Source: Muribaculaceae bacterium
Lineage (GTDB): Bacteria; Bacteroidota; Bacteroidia; Bacteroidales; Muribaculaceae
NCBI GenBank assembly: GCA_009775355.1
Contig: VSPN01000006.1
Span: 7,848-71,847, forward strand
DNA: 64,000 bases
Reading direction: 5' to 3'
Part shown: positions 17,603 to 26,249 of the stretch, one piece after another
Numbering within the stretch: the first letter of the stretch is position 1
Layout: each line of letters begins with the position of its first letter
Made by a program: the position numbers and the translations under genes
Notes under the pieces: model-generated
The model's database searches: none
The model's input: the letters and a program-made list of their open reading frames with translations, nothing else
Told to the model about the DNA's origin: nothing

Positions 17603-17938
17603 ATGCAAAGATTTGTTCAGACCCTCGAACTTGCGGATTCGCCTGAAAGCATACAGAAATACCGCAGGATTCATGATGAGATATGGCCGGAGATAACACG
17701 CGGAATCAGATCTGTAGGCATCAACAGAATGGATATTTATCTTCATGGCAACAGAGCGGTGATGATAGTTGACATGCCTGATGACATAGATTTCGACACG
17801 GCAATGACACAGCTCGCCACTCTGCCGCGCCAACAGGAGTGGGAGAATTTCGTCGGCCGATATCAGAAATGCGAGCCGGGAAGCACATCTGCCGGTAAAT
17901 GGAAAAGAATGACACAGATATTTGAACTGCCTGAATGA
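17603..17938 (+). CDS. L-rhamnose/L-fucose mutarotase family protein (RhaM-like)
   Basis: 111 residues of the small dimeric ferredoxin-like mutarotase family (former DUF718): YRRIHDEIWPEI near residue 22, and a conserved WKRMTQIFEL C-terminal strand. RhaM interconverts the anomers of L-rhamnose. Because it overlaps fucP by four bases (ATGA), L-fucose is the more likely substrate here (inference from context). Cytosolic. Confidence 0.87.
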   Translation: MQRFVQTLELADSPESIQKYRRIHDEIWPEITRGIRSVGINRMDIYLHGNRAVMIVDMPDDIDFDTAMTQLATLPRQQEWENFVGRYQKCEPGSTSAGKWKRMTQIFELPE

Positions 17939-19197
17939 AAGCCGACCTACTACATAGAAGCGCAAGAAAAAACAGGATACCTTTTATTCTGGTGTCGCTG
18001 CTGTTTCTGCTCTGGGGAGTGGCAAACAACATGAACGACACATTGCTTGCTGTGTTCCGCCGCATAATGTCGATGAGCGATCTTCAGACATCGCTCGTGC
18101 AGTTTGCATTCTTCGGTGCCTATTTCTGCTTCGCCCTGCCTGCGGCTCTCTTCATACGCAGACATTCCTATAAGGCCGGAATACTACTCGGTCTCGCAGT
18201 GTACGCGGCGGGCACGATGCTGTTCTACCCGGCCGGGCAGGCCGGGTCATATGGTTTCTACCTGTTTGCCATCTATATAATGGCCGGGGGCTGCGCCGTA
18301 CTCGAAACCACCGCCAACCCCTACATTCTCTCCATGGGCTCACCACAGACCGCCACAAGAAGGCTCAACATAGCACAGACACTGAACCCCGTCGGAGCGA
18401 TATGCGGCATACTGCTCAGCCGGCATTTCATACTTTCGGAACTTCACGCGTCAGACGCTGCGGAGCGCGCCGGTATGGATGCCGCAGCACTTGCAGAGAT
18501 ACAAAGGCACGAACTCGATGCCGTATCGGGCACATACATGCTGATCGGCTTCGTACTGTTAGCTCTTCTTGCAGTGATAGCATTCGCAAAAATGCCCGGA
18601 GAGAAAGATTCCGGCAACCTTGAGATAGTACCGGCATTCCGCAGACTATGGAGAAACCGAAGATGGAGATATGGAGTTGTGGCACAGTTCTTCTATGTAG
18701 GGGTGCAGACAGGCGTGTGGTCTTTTACCATCAGACTGGCGATGGATCGCCTCGGCGTGGTGGAGAAAGAGGCCTCGATGATCTTCCTTTATTCCATCGT
18801 GGCATTTACCGGATTCAGGTTTCTATTCACATGGCTGATGGCTTATGTGAGACCAGTCCTGCTTCTTGCCGGAGCGTCGGTTGCCGCCATTGCGTGCACT
18901 GTGGGCGTGATCTTCGGCGAGGGATGGCTATCAGTATGGGCACTCGTCTCGATATCGGCATTCATGTCGCTGATGTTCCCTACCATTTATGGCATAGCAC
19001 TCGACGGCATCGGCGGAGAGGATTCCAAACTTGCGGCTTCCGGACTCATCATGGCGATACTGGGCGGAGCACTGATTACGCCACTGCAGGCATATGTATC
19101 GGACACTCACCGCATCGGTTGCTCTTTCTGGGTACCTGCCGCATGTTTCGCCGCTGTGCTGGCATATTCAGCGGGCATCATTCTGAAAAAAATATAA
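17935..19197 (+). CDS. fucP: L-fucose:H+ symporter family permease
   Basis: 420-residue MFS transporter of the FHS family with about 12 membrane segments. Seen: LLFLLWGVANNMNDTLL in helix 1 (the conserved acidic residue after N-x-N), FGAYFCFALPAALFIRR, and METTANPYI-type LETTANPYIL near residue 125, hallmarks of FucP. It imports L-fucose with protons and is translationally coupled to the mutarotase. Fucose isomerase, fuculokinase and fuculose-phosphate aldolase are not present here, so the rest of the pathway must lie elsewhere. Confidence 0.88.
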   Translation: MKADLLHRSARKNRIPFILVSLLFLLWGVANNMNDTLLAVFRRIMSMSDLQTSLVQFAFFGAYFCFALPAALFIRRHSYKAGILLGLAVYAAGTMLFYPAGQAGSYGFYLFAIYIMAGGCAVLETTANPYILSMGSPQTATRRLNIAQTLNPVGAICGILLSRHFILSELHASDAAERAGMDAAALAEIQRHELDAVSGTYMLIGFVLLALLAVIAFAKMPGEKDSGNLEIVPAFRRLWRNRRWRYGVVAQFFYVGVQTGVWSFTIRLAMDRLGVVEKEASMIFLYSIVAFTGFRFLFTWLMAYVRPVLLLAGASVAAIACTVGVIFGEGWLSVWALVSISAFMSLMFPTIYGIALDGIGGEDSKLAASGLIMAILGGALITPLQAYVSDTHRIGCSFWVPAACFAAVLAYSAGIILKKI

Positions 19198-19222
19198 CGC
19201 TCCACTTCAGGAGAATTGACTT

Positions 19223-20383
19223 ATGAATAAGAAAGTTTTTGTTTCCGGATGCTACGACATGCTCCATTCCGGCCATGTGGCTTTTTTCAAGGAAGCGTCA
19301 CAGTTCGGAGATCTGTATGTCGGCATAGGTTCCGACAATACCATCGAACAACTCAAACACCGCAAGACCGTGTATTCCGAAAAGGAGCGGCTCTATATGG
19401 TCAAGGCCATCAGATATGTAACAGACGCGTTCATCAATTCAGGAAGCGGAATGCTCGACTTTCTTGACACTATGGATGCCGTAAAGCCCGATATATTTGT
19501 TGTCAATTCGGATGGAGGCAGTGATATCAAACGCCGGTTATGCGCCGAGAGGGGCATAGAATATATCGAACTAAGGCGTGAACCCGACGCAGGTCTTGAC
19601 GCGCGTTCCACCACGTCGCTGCGGGCTGAAGTGAAGTCACACCTCCCCTACCGTGTCGACATCGCCGGAACGTGGATAGACCAGCCGTATGTGTCGCAAC
19701 ATGGCGCGGGATGGGCCATAACCGTATCGATCGAACCGACAGTGGAGTTCATGGAGCGCGGCGGCATGTCGACCTCTACCCGCAACGCTGCTAAAAAAAT
19801 ATGGCCTTATGAGCTGCCTGATTACAACGAGGAGATGCTCGCCCGACTGCTGTTCTGCTTTGAGAACGATCCGGAGAACAAAGGCCACGTTTCGGGCGCG
19901 CAGGATGCAATAGGTATCTGCATGTCGGGGTTGACACGCCATTATTACGACGGCCGTTACTGGCCGGACCGGATTGAATCGTGCCATGACGAAGCTGTTC
20001 TCTCATGGCTTGAGAATCATCTGGCTCTCATCCCCATGTTTCCCCGCCGTCCGGGATGTTCGGTAGTGGAGGGTAAAGATATCACTCCCGGCAAGGTAAA
20101 AGCACTGTCTGACGCTGCCGACAGATGCTGGAACGCCTTAATGGATCGTGATCTCAACCGATTCGGTGCTGCATTCCGTGATTCTTTCGATGCGCAGGTC
20201 TCGATGTTCCCCGCCATGATGCAGCCTGGCGTAGCTGAAGAGATTGACAGAATCCGCGACATGGCTATCGCATGGAAGATGCTCGGTGCGGGAGGAGGCG
20301 GACATCTTGCCATTGTGCTTCCTGACGGAGCGAAGTTTTCCGAAGAGATGATTCCCATAAAGATACGTCGCCGGGGATTCTGA
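19223..20383 (+). CDS. Cytidylyltransferase-GHMP kinase-like fusion protein
   Basis: 386 residues in two parts. Residues 1-140 are a nucleotidyltransferase of the cytidylyltransferase superfamily: GCYDMLHSGH at 9-18 (HxGH loop) and RSTTSLR at 128-134. Residues 141-386 resemble GHMP sugar kinases: LPYRVDIAGTW at 141-151 and the C-terminal glycine loop LGAGGGGHLAIV at 354-365. The usual GHMP ATP loop PxxxGLGSS is not visible; SGAQDAIG at 224-231 is the nearest candidate. It follows fucP by 25 bases, suggesting a role in sugar phosphate or nucleotide-sugar formation, possibly fucose. The exact reaction is unknown. Confidence 0.75.
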   Translation: MNKKVFVSGCYDMLHSGHVAFFKEASQFGDLYVGIGSDNTIEQLKHRKTVYSEKERLYMVKAIRYVTDAFINSGSGMLDFLDTMDAVKPDIFVVNSDGGSDIKRRLCAERGIEYIELRREPDAGLDARSTTSLRAEVKSHLPYRVDIAGTWIDQPYVSQHGAGWAITVSIEPTVEFMERGGMSTSTRNAAKKIWPYELPDYNEEMLARLLFCFENDPENKGHVSGAQDAIGICMSGLTRHYYDGRYWPDRIESCHDEAVLSWLENHLALIPMFPRRPGCSVVEGKDITPGKVKALSDAADRCWNALMDRDLNRFGAAFRDSFDAQVSMFPAMMQPGVAEEIDRIRDMAIAWKMLGAGGGGHLAIVLPDGAKFSEEMIPIKIRRRGF

Positions 20384-20430
20384 CGGGTTCTGTCGAAACA
20401 ATTTAACACTCACTCTGAATCGTCATTATT

Positions 20431-21078
20431 ATGGAAATCGTCTACGAAGACAACCACATTGTCGTGGTGAACAAAGCTGCCGGAGAGATAGTACAGGGAG
20501 ACAAGACCGGTGACACTCCGCTCTCAGAGATGGTGAAACAATATCTCAAGGAGAAATACAACAAGCCGGGCAACGTGTTCTGCGGCGTAGTCCACCGCAT
20601 TGACCGACCGGTCTCCGGACTTGTTATATTCGCCAGGACATCAAAGGCTCTCGAAAGACTGAACAAGATACTCCGCGAAGGAGAGATCCACAAGACATAC
20701 CGGGCAGTAGTGGAAGGACATCCTGCACAAAAAGAGGCATTGCTTGAGAACTGGCTTGTATCCGACGGCAGAATCAACAAGACTTTCGTTACCGACAGCC
20801 GGAACCGCGACGCGAAGCTGTCGCGCCTTGAATACCGCACTGTCGAGGAGGGCGACCGATACTCTCTTCTCGAGATCAACCTTCTGACAGGCCGAAAACA
20901 CCAGATCAGGGCACAGTTGTCGGCAATAGGACACCCCATAAAGGGAGATCTCAAATATGGAGCCCGGCGGAGCAACCGCGACGGAGGCATATCCCTTCAG
21001 GCATTCAGGATAAGATTCACACATCCGGTCAGCAAGGAGGAGATAGACCTGTCGATTCCGTCGATCACGATCGTCTGA
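20431..21078 (+). CDS. RNA pseudouridine synthase, RluA family
   Basis: 215 residues. The catalytic motif is HRIDRPVSG, with Asp58 the expected nucleophile, followed by LLEINLLTGRKHQIRAQLS and GHPIKGDLKYG, which are typical of RluA-type enzymes. No N-terminal S4 domain is present, so it is a short form modifying rRNA or tRNA uridines at an unassigned site. It begins 47 bases after the fusion gene and is probably cotranscribed. Confidence 0.92.
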   Translation: MEIVYEDNHIVVVNKAAGEIVQGDKTGDTPLSEMVKQYLKEKYNKPGNVFCGVVHRIDRPVSGLVIFARTSKALERLNKILREGEIHKTYRAVVEGHPAQKEALLENWLVSDGRINKTFVTDSRNRDAKLSRLEYRTVEEGDRYSLLEINLLTGRKHQIRAQLSAIGHPIKGDLKYGARRSNRDGGISLQAFRIRFTHPVSKEEIDLSIPSITIV

Positions 21079-21134
21079 GTCCGTTCTCATTATAACACAG
21101 GCGGAACAACGCAGACGGTATTAGTGAAAAGGCA

Positions 21135-21165
21135 GCGGGGCACATCCTCTCCGGAAATGCCCCGC
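21135..21165 (+). terminator. Hairpin after the pseudouridine synthase gene
   Basis: GCGGGGCA (21135-21142) pairs with TGCCCCGC (21158-21165). There is no clear T-run, so terminator function is uncertain. The rest of 21079-21338 shows nothing recognisable. Confidence 0.5.
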
Positions 21166-21338
21166 CTGATCATTTGGCTTACGAGTAATATTTTAATATG
21201 TGGTTACATAGAAATGTGTCATCATAAAATTGACAGATTCAGGTCATCTTGTATTGAAATCTCTTTTTATCCTTTTCACGTTGCAAAATTACTGCAAAAA
21301 TCACCCCTGCGCAATACCTAAAAATAAGTAATCTGCAT

Positions 21339-21373
21339 AAAAAGACGGACACCTTCTTTGCAGAAGGTGTCCG
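21339..21373 (-). terminator. Intrinsic terminator of transketolase gene
   Basis: On the minus strand a perfect 12-bp stem (21373-21362 with 21357-21346) with a 4-base loop is followed by TCTTTTT, 36 bases past the tkt stop. Confidence 0.9.
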
Positions 21374-21408
21374 CGCTTATATATCTGAGTTGGCAACAGA
21401 TCTGCCGA

Positions 21409-23433
21409 TCAGAGTCCGAGGAATTTGCGTATACGAGCTTTAACAGCAGAAACCGTATAGCCGAACTTCTCTTCGAGAACCTTAGCCGGAGCAGACGCAC
21501 CGAAACGCTCAAGACCCATTACTTCGAATTCGCCGCGCATCACCGGGTAAAGTGTGGCCGGCAGACCTGAAGTAAGGCCGAAGATCCTGACTCCTGCCGG
21601 CATTACGCTGTTTTGATATTCCTGATCCTGCGCCTTGAAAAGCCCGACCGAAGGCATTGACACCACGCTGGCGTTCACTCCTTCGGCAGCAAGTTCCTCA
21701 GCCGCATGGAGAAGAAGGGCGACATCGCTTCCGTTGGCCACGAGAACAACATCCGGGGTTGCAGCCTGACGCACCACATAACCGCCCTTTACGGAATTCA
21801 TTGCCTCTTCCCTGCGGTTCTCGCCTGGAAGATCCTCGAGATTCTGACGCGACAGAATCAGCACTGTGGGCGTCTTGTCATTTTCCATTGCCATCTTGTA
21901 GGCGGCAACGGTCTCGGCACTGTCGGCAGGACGGATCACAAGCAGCGACGGACGTCCGCTGAGATTCGACATCTGTTCAAGAAGACGGATCTGCGCCTCA
22001 TGCTCGATCGGCTCGTGGGTCGGGCCGTCCTCTCCCACTCTGAACGAGTCGTGCGAATAGATGAACTTGACAGGAAGCTCCATGAGCGAGGCCATGCGGA
22101 TTGCGGGTTTCATGTAGTCGCTGAACACGAAGAATGTGCCGCATGCCGCATACATGCCTCCGTGGAGCACGATGCCGTTCATGATACATGCCATCGTGAG
22201 TTCCGCCACACCGGCCTGAAAGAAACCGCCGGAGAAATTATCCTTTACAAGTTCGCCGGTCTTCTTGAGAAAGCCGTCGGTCTTGTCGCTGTTGGCGAGA
22301 TCCGCGCTCGAAACGATCATATTGCCGACATGCTCTGCGAGAAATCCGAGACAAGCGGCCGAGGCGGCACGTGTGGGCTGTCCGGGCTTGATTTCGACCT
22401 GACTCCAGTCGAGGTCAGGGAGTTCGAGACTCTCGTATCTGCGAAGCAGTTCCGCTTCCGCAGGGTTTTCTTCCGCCCATCTGCTGAATCTTGCGCGTCT
22501 CTCCGCAACGATAGTCTCCAGCTCGGCAGCGCGGTCTTCATATAGTTTTTTCACCTCCGGACGTATCACCCAGGGATTCTCCGGATCACCGCCCATCGCA
22601 GCGACAGAAGCGGTGATATCGGCACCGGCCTTCGACAGGGGCTGGCCGTGGGTGGACACTGCTCCTTCGAGCGAACCGCCGCCTGTGGCGACAACCTTGC
22701 GGGCCATCGTGGTGTGGCCGATTATGAGGACCGGTCGCTCACGCTCCTCTATGGCAACTGCGAGTGCAGCGGCTATGGCAGCGGCGTCAGAACCGTCAAC
22801 CTCAAGCACATTCCAGTTCCATGCGCGGTATTTTGCAGCTACATCCTCAGAATCGACAGCATCGACCTTTGTCGAGAGCTGGACATTGTTGGCGTCATAG
22901 AACATGATCAGGTTATGGAGTCCGAGATGTCCTGCGATTCTGCCGGCACCTTGTGAAACCTCCTCCTGAATACCGCCGTCGGATATGAAGGCATAAGTCT
23001 TGTGAGCCACTACCTCTCCGAAACGGGCGGCGAGGAAACGCTCGGCTATCGCGCAGCCTACTGCCATGACATGGCCCTGACCAAGCGGACCAGACGAGTT
23101 CTCTATGCCGCGTTCGACGTCGAGCTCAGGATGACCGGGCGTAACGCTGCCCCACTGACGGAAATTCTGAAGATCCTCCATTGTGAATTTACCGGCAAGA
23201 GCCAAAACCGAATAGAGCATCGGCGACATGTGTCCGGGATCAAGGAAAAAGCGGTCGCGGACGAACCAGCGCGGATCCTTGGGATCGTAGACCAGAAATT
23301 TCGAATAGAGAACATTGATGAAATCAGCTGCGCCCAGAGCGCCGCCGGGATGTCCCGAATTGGCCTTTTCGACCATTTCGGTTATCAGCACGCGCAGATT
23401 ATCGGCGGCCGAATTCATTGTTGTTAGGTCCAT
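21409..23433 (-). CDS. tkt: Transketolase
   Basis: 674 residues, full length, fused N- and C-terminal halves. TPP-dependent ketol transfer in the non-oxidative pentose phosphate pathway. Seen: GHPGGALG near residue 28, SSGPLGQGHVMAVG near 114, a TPP/Mg motif variant ISDGGIQEE (usual GDG) near 152, THGQPLSKAG near 266, and the pyrimidine-domain HDSFRVGEDGPTHEPIEH near 470. The downstream strong terminator closes the unit; an MFS transporter gene lies 41 bases upstream on the same strand. Confidence 0.95.
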   Translation of the reverse strand: MDLTTMNSAADNLRVLITEMVEKANSGHPGGALGAADFINVLYSKFLVYDPKDPRWFVRDRFFLDPGHMSPMLYSVLALAGKFTMEDLQNFRQWGSVTPGHPELDVERGIENSSGPLGQGHVMAVGCAIAERFLAARFGEVVAHKTYAFISDGGIQEEVSQGAGRIAGHLGLHNLIMFYDANNVQLSTKVDAVDSEDVAAKYRAWNWNVLEVDGSDAAAIAAALAVAIEERERPVLIIGHTTMARKVVATGGGSLEGAVSTHGQPLSKAGADITASVAAMGGDPENPWVIRPEVKKLYEDRAAELETIVAERRARFSRWAEENPAEAELLRRYESLELPDLDWSQVEIKPGQPTRAASAACLGFLAEHVGNMIVSSADLANSDKTDGFLKKTGELVKDNFSGGFFQAGVAELTMACIMNGIVLHGGMYAACGTFFVFSDYMKPAIRMASLMELPVKFIYSHDSFRVGEDGPTHEPIEHEAQIRLLEQMSNLSGRPSLLVIRPADSAETVAAYKMAMENDKTPTVLILSRQNLEDLPGENRREEAMNSVKGGYVVRQAATPDVVLVANGSDVALLLHAAEELAAEGVNASVVSMPSVGLFKAQDQEYQNSVMPAGVRIFGLTSGLPATLYPVMRGEFEVMGLERFGASAPAKVLEEKFGYTVSAVKARIRKFLGL

Positions 23434-23474
23434 GGTGTTTTTACAAAGGTGATTAAATATAATGTTAGTTATTG

Positions 23475-24848
23475 TCAGACTGCGTCAGGGATCTCCTCCT
23501 CGTCGCCGACCGGAATGTCGCGATTGACATTACGGCTGCCGGCAACAGCATAGAAGAGAAGATAACCGAGCATGGCGATCACAAGCCAATAAGAAGCCAT
23601 GTATGACACGCTGTCGGCTATTGCATTCTGCAACAGAGGCATCACGCCACCGCCAACTACCATCATCATGAATATGCCTGATGCCTGGGCGGTATATTTG
23701 CCAAGCCCCTCGACTGCGAGATTGAAAATTCCTCCCCACATGACCGAAGTGCAGAGGCCACAGAGCACAAGGAAAAGCGCCGAGATTGGCACCTGCGCCA
23801 TATTGAAGCCTTCTTCGACCGAATAAGATGGCATGGAAACCCTGACAGACGCGGGGGTGAAGATCGCGAGAAGTATGAGGGCGATCGCCACTGTCGATGC
23901 TACCATAAGCTGTGTGCGGCTGCTGATCCTTCCTGAAATCGCCGATGAGGAGAGACGCCCCACAAGCATAAGAAGCCAATAGACTGCAGCCACGGCTCCG
24001 GCCACGGCTGTGGCGTTGCTGGTTATGCCGGAAACTGCAGAATCACTCAGATAGAAAATGAGTACGCCAGGAATGCCGACCTCGATTCCGACATAGAAGA
24101 AAATGCCGATGACTCCAAGCACTGTGTGACGGAAGCTCCACGCACTGTGCGCGTTTCTGACCTTTCCCTCACCCTTTGCACGCATATGCGGCTCGGGAAT
24201 CGCCACAAAAGATATGATGACGAACGCGAGCACGAACACGCCCATGGCGATCCAGAGGAGCGGAGAGACATCAGACATCGAGGTACTTTTGGTCACAGTG
24301 CCTATGAGCATGCCGACAAAGAGCGGAGTAAGCGTGCCGGCAAGAGAATTGAGCGAGCCGCCGAGCTGGATGAGCTGGTTGCCCTTGTTGCCTCCCCCGC
24401 CGAGCATGTTGAGCATCGGATTGACCACAGTGTTGAGCATGCAGACACAGAATCCGCAAACGAACGCACCGAGGAGGTAGATGATGAAATTAAGCATGAC
24501 CGGCTGACCGCCCACACTGAAGGTTGCCGTGTCCCCTCCGACCATGCTGGAGAGATACTGGAGGAATATTCCTGCGGCACCGATAGCCATCGCCCATAGA
24601 GCGGTCTTTTTGTATCCGATGCGTTCAAGCATCGTTCCGGCCGGGATACCCATTATAAGGTATGCGAAGAAGTTCATGAAGTTGCCGACCATTCCAGACC
24701 ACTCATAGCTGTTCTTCCAGATTGTGCCGAGAGGCGCTGCAAGATTGGTCACAAAAGAGATCATGGCGAACAGGAAGAACATGGCCACTATGGCCACACC
24801 GCTGCCCTGTCTTTTTGCCGTCTTAGCGGCTGTTGTCTTGTCATTCAT
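23475..24848 (-). CDS. MFS transporter, FHS/sugar-proton symporter type
   Basis: 457 residues with about 12 membrane helices. The N-terminal cytosolic stretch is short and basic. Helix 1 region is FFLFAMISFVTNLAAPLG; FAYLIMGIPAGTMLERIGYKKTAL matches the MFS signature between helices 2 and 3; CMLNTVVNPMLNMLGGGG resembles the conserved helix 4-5 region of the FHS family of fucose and glucose/galactose permeases. Substrate unknown; a sugar is likely. It sits 41 bases upstream of tkt on the same strand, so pentose-pathway linkage is possible but unproven. Confidence 0.85.
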   Translation of the reverse strand: MNDKTTAAKTAKRQGSGVAIVAMFFLFAMISFVTNLAAPLGTIWKNSYEWSGMVGNFMNFFAYLIMGIPAGTMLERIGYKKTALWAMAIGAAGIFLQYLSSMVGGDTATFSVGGQPVMLNFIIYLLGAFVCGFCVCMLNTVVNPMLNMLGGGGNKGNQLIQLGGSLNSLAGTLTPLFVGMLIGTVTKSTSMSDVSPLLWIAMGVFVLAFVIISFVAIPEPHMRAKGEGKVRNAHSAWSFRHTVLGVIGIFFYVGIEVGIPGVLIFYLSDSAVSGITSNATAVAGAVAAVYWLLMLVGRLSSSAISGRISSRTQLMVASTVAIALILLAIFTPASVRVSMPSYSVEEGFNMAQVPISALFLVLCGLCTSVMWGGIFNLAVEGLGKYTAQASGIFMMMVVGGGVMPLLQNAIADSVSYMASYWLVIAMLGYLLFYAVAGSRNVNRDIPVGDEEEIPDAV

Positions 24849-24909
24849 AATTTTGTCTTGTAGTATTGTTATTTTGTTTTTCGATAATTCCGGGTAATCT
24901 GTAGTGATA

Positions 24910-25572
24910 TCAATATTGTCTTGAACCGAAAATCATGGATCCTATACGCACCATGGTCGAGCCTTCCTCGATCGCGAGCCGCCAGTCACCGCTCATACCC
25001 ATGGAAACTGTGTCGAATCCACGGAGGTCAGGATTGTCGGCCACGATTCTGCCGTACAATGAAAAGACTTCGGCAAAGTCGCGCCGCACCTGGTCGGCGT
25101 CATCAGTGTTTGACGCCATTCCCATGACTCCACAGAGGTGCGTGGCTTTAAGTTTTTCATAACCGCGCGATGAAAAAAAGGAAAGAAGCTCATCGGGCAT
25201 AAAACCGAATTTTGTCTCTTCTCTGGCTACATGCACCTGCATGAGGACACGGGTTGTGACTCCGGCCTTCTCCGATTCTCGGTCGATTATCTCAAGAAGC
25301 CTTTCGGAATCGACACTTTCTATCAGAGAGACGCGCCCGACTACCTGTCTGACCTTGTTGGTCTGCAGGTGACCGATGAAATGCCATCTAACATCGTCGG
25401 GCATCTGCGGAATCTTCTCAAGAAGCTCCTGAACACGGCTCTCGCCGAAAATCCTCTGCCCGGCTTCATAGGCCTCCATCAAAGCCTCGACAGGATGGAA
25501 CTTTGAAACCGCCACAAGCGACACTCCGCCGGGCAATTCTTCGTGGATCTTTCTAATCTGTTCCGCTATCAT
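24910..25572 (-). CDS. YggS family pyridoxal phosphate-binding protein
   Basis: 220 residues, PLP homeostasis protein (PLPBP). The PLP-binding lysine is Lys24 in VSLVAVSKFHP. HFIGHLQTNKV near 80, IESVDS near 100, and the C-terminal SMGMSGDWRLAIEEGSTMVRIGS phosphate-binding region are the family hallmarks (quoted here in parts of the fold order). It buffers PLP and influences amino-acid and keto-acid pools; no catalytic reaction is established. It is 14 bases downstream of the DUF4494 gene and is cotranscribed with it. Confidence 0.93.
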   Translation of the reverse strand: MIAEQIRKIHEELPGGVSLVAVSKFHPVEALMEAYEAGQRIFGESRVQELLEKIPQMPDDVRWHFIGHLQTNKVRQVVGRVSLIESVDSERLLEIIDRESEKAGVTTRVLMQVHVAREETKFGFMPDELLSFFSSRGYEKLKATHLCGVMGMASNTDDADQVRRDFAEVFSLYGRIVADNPDLRGFDTVSMGMSGDWRLAIEEGSTMVRIGSMIFGSRQY

Positions 25573-25586
25573 GACTGCATCCTGAT

Positions 25587-26027
25587 TCAGTTGTCGGGAT
25601 TCAGATTTGCTCCGAAGACATCCATAATCATTGTCTCCGATATGGATCCTATCTCGTAATCCGCCATCGTACCCTTCATGCCCTCCTTGAATTTCTCGAC
25701 AGCATCTTCGAAATCCGACGCCTGCACGAGGATCTGGCTTACGGTCTTTTTCTCCACGCCCGAGTTTTCATCGAGCGTGATGAAGTTAACCTTAACCAGA
25801 TAATAACGGTCGGCTCCCTCATTAAAAAAAATCTCAGAGATCCTGGTCTTCTTTTCCGAAGAGATGGAATACTCACCTGAAATGAATGGCTTCATTTCTT
25901 CTATTATGCGGGCTTCGGCCTCGGTGAAAGTCAAAGCGTCAACCAGATAGGGTTCATTGACCTTCTTGACCATGCCGTTTTCCTGCATCTTGTCGTATCT
26001 TACTTTACATTCAAACCAAAGTGCCAT
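25587..26027 (-). CDS. DUF4494 domain protein
   Basis: 146 residues, single-domain Bacteroidetes family of unknown function. Begins MALWFECKVRYDK and continues with a mixed alpha/beta pattern (FTEAEARIIEEM, YYLVKVNFITLDE, FEDAVEKFKEGM). No signal peptide or membrane helix, so it is cytosolic. It is first in a two-gene unit with the YggS gene, a pairing that suggests but does not prove a link to PLP homeostasis. Confidence 0.85.
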   Translation of the reverse strand: MALWFECKVRYDKMQENGMVKKVNEPYLVDALTFTEAEARIIEEMKPFISGEYSISSEKKTRISEIFFNEGADRYYLVKVNFITLDENSGVEKKTVSQILVQASDFEDAVEKFKEGMKGTMADYEIGSISETMIMDVFGANLNPDN

Positions 26028-26102
26028 AATATCTTAAATTTAGCGTATCTTCAGATAACCTGCTTCTGCCGGATGCAAGTCTGGACAAGACACGCGTCAT
26101 TG

Positions 26103-26110
26103 CAAAATTA
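26103..26110 (-). promoter_or_regulatory. Putative promoter -7 element for DUF4494-yggS
   Basis: TAATTTTG on the minus strand, 76 bases upstream of the DUF4494 ATG, with TTTC about 19 bases further upstream. Confidence 0.5.
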
Positions 26111-26203
26111 CTAAATTAATGTGAGAAAAGAAACTCTCTGGCGATTCTTTTGTAAAAATCAGATAAATTAGAAGATTCCCCTTTCATGTTTGTAAAAATT
26201 TAT

Positions 26204-26211
26204 TAATTTTG
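26204..26211 (+). promoter_or_regulatory. cydA: Putative cydAB promoter -7 element
   Basis: TAATTTTG, 39 bases before the cydA ATG; TTTC lies about 18 bases upstream of it. Matches TAnnTTTG. Confidence 0.55.
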
Positions 26212-26249
26212 CACAGATTAGACCAAAAAAAATAAATTCACAGTCAATT

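Noticed and set aside
17603..17938. FucU-type fucose mutarotase
   Set aside because: The length (111 residues) and the IHDEIWPEI and WKRMTQIFEL motifs fit the RhaM-like family and not the longer FucU/RbsD family, although the substrate may still be fucose.
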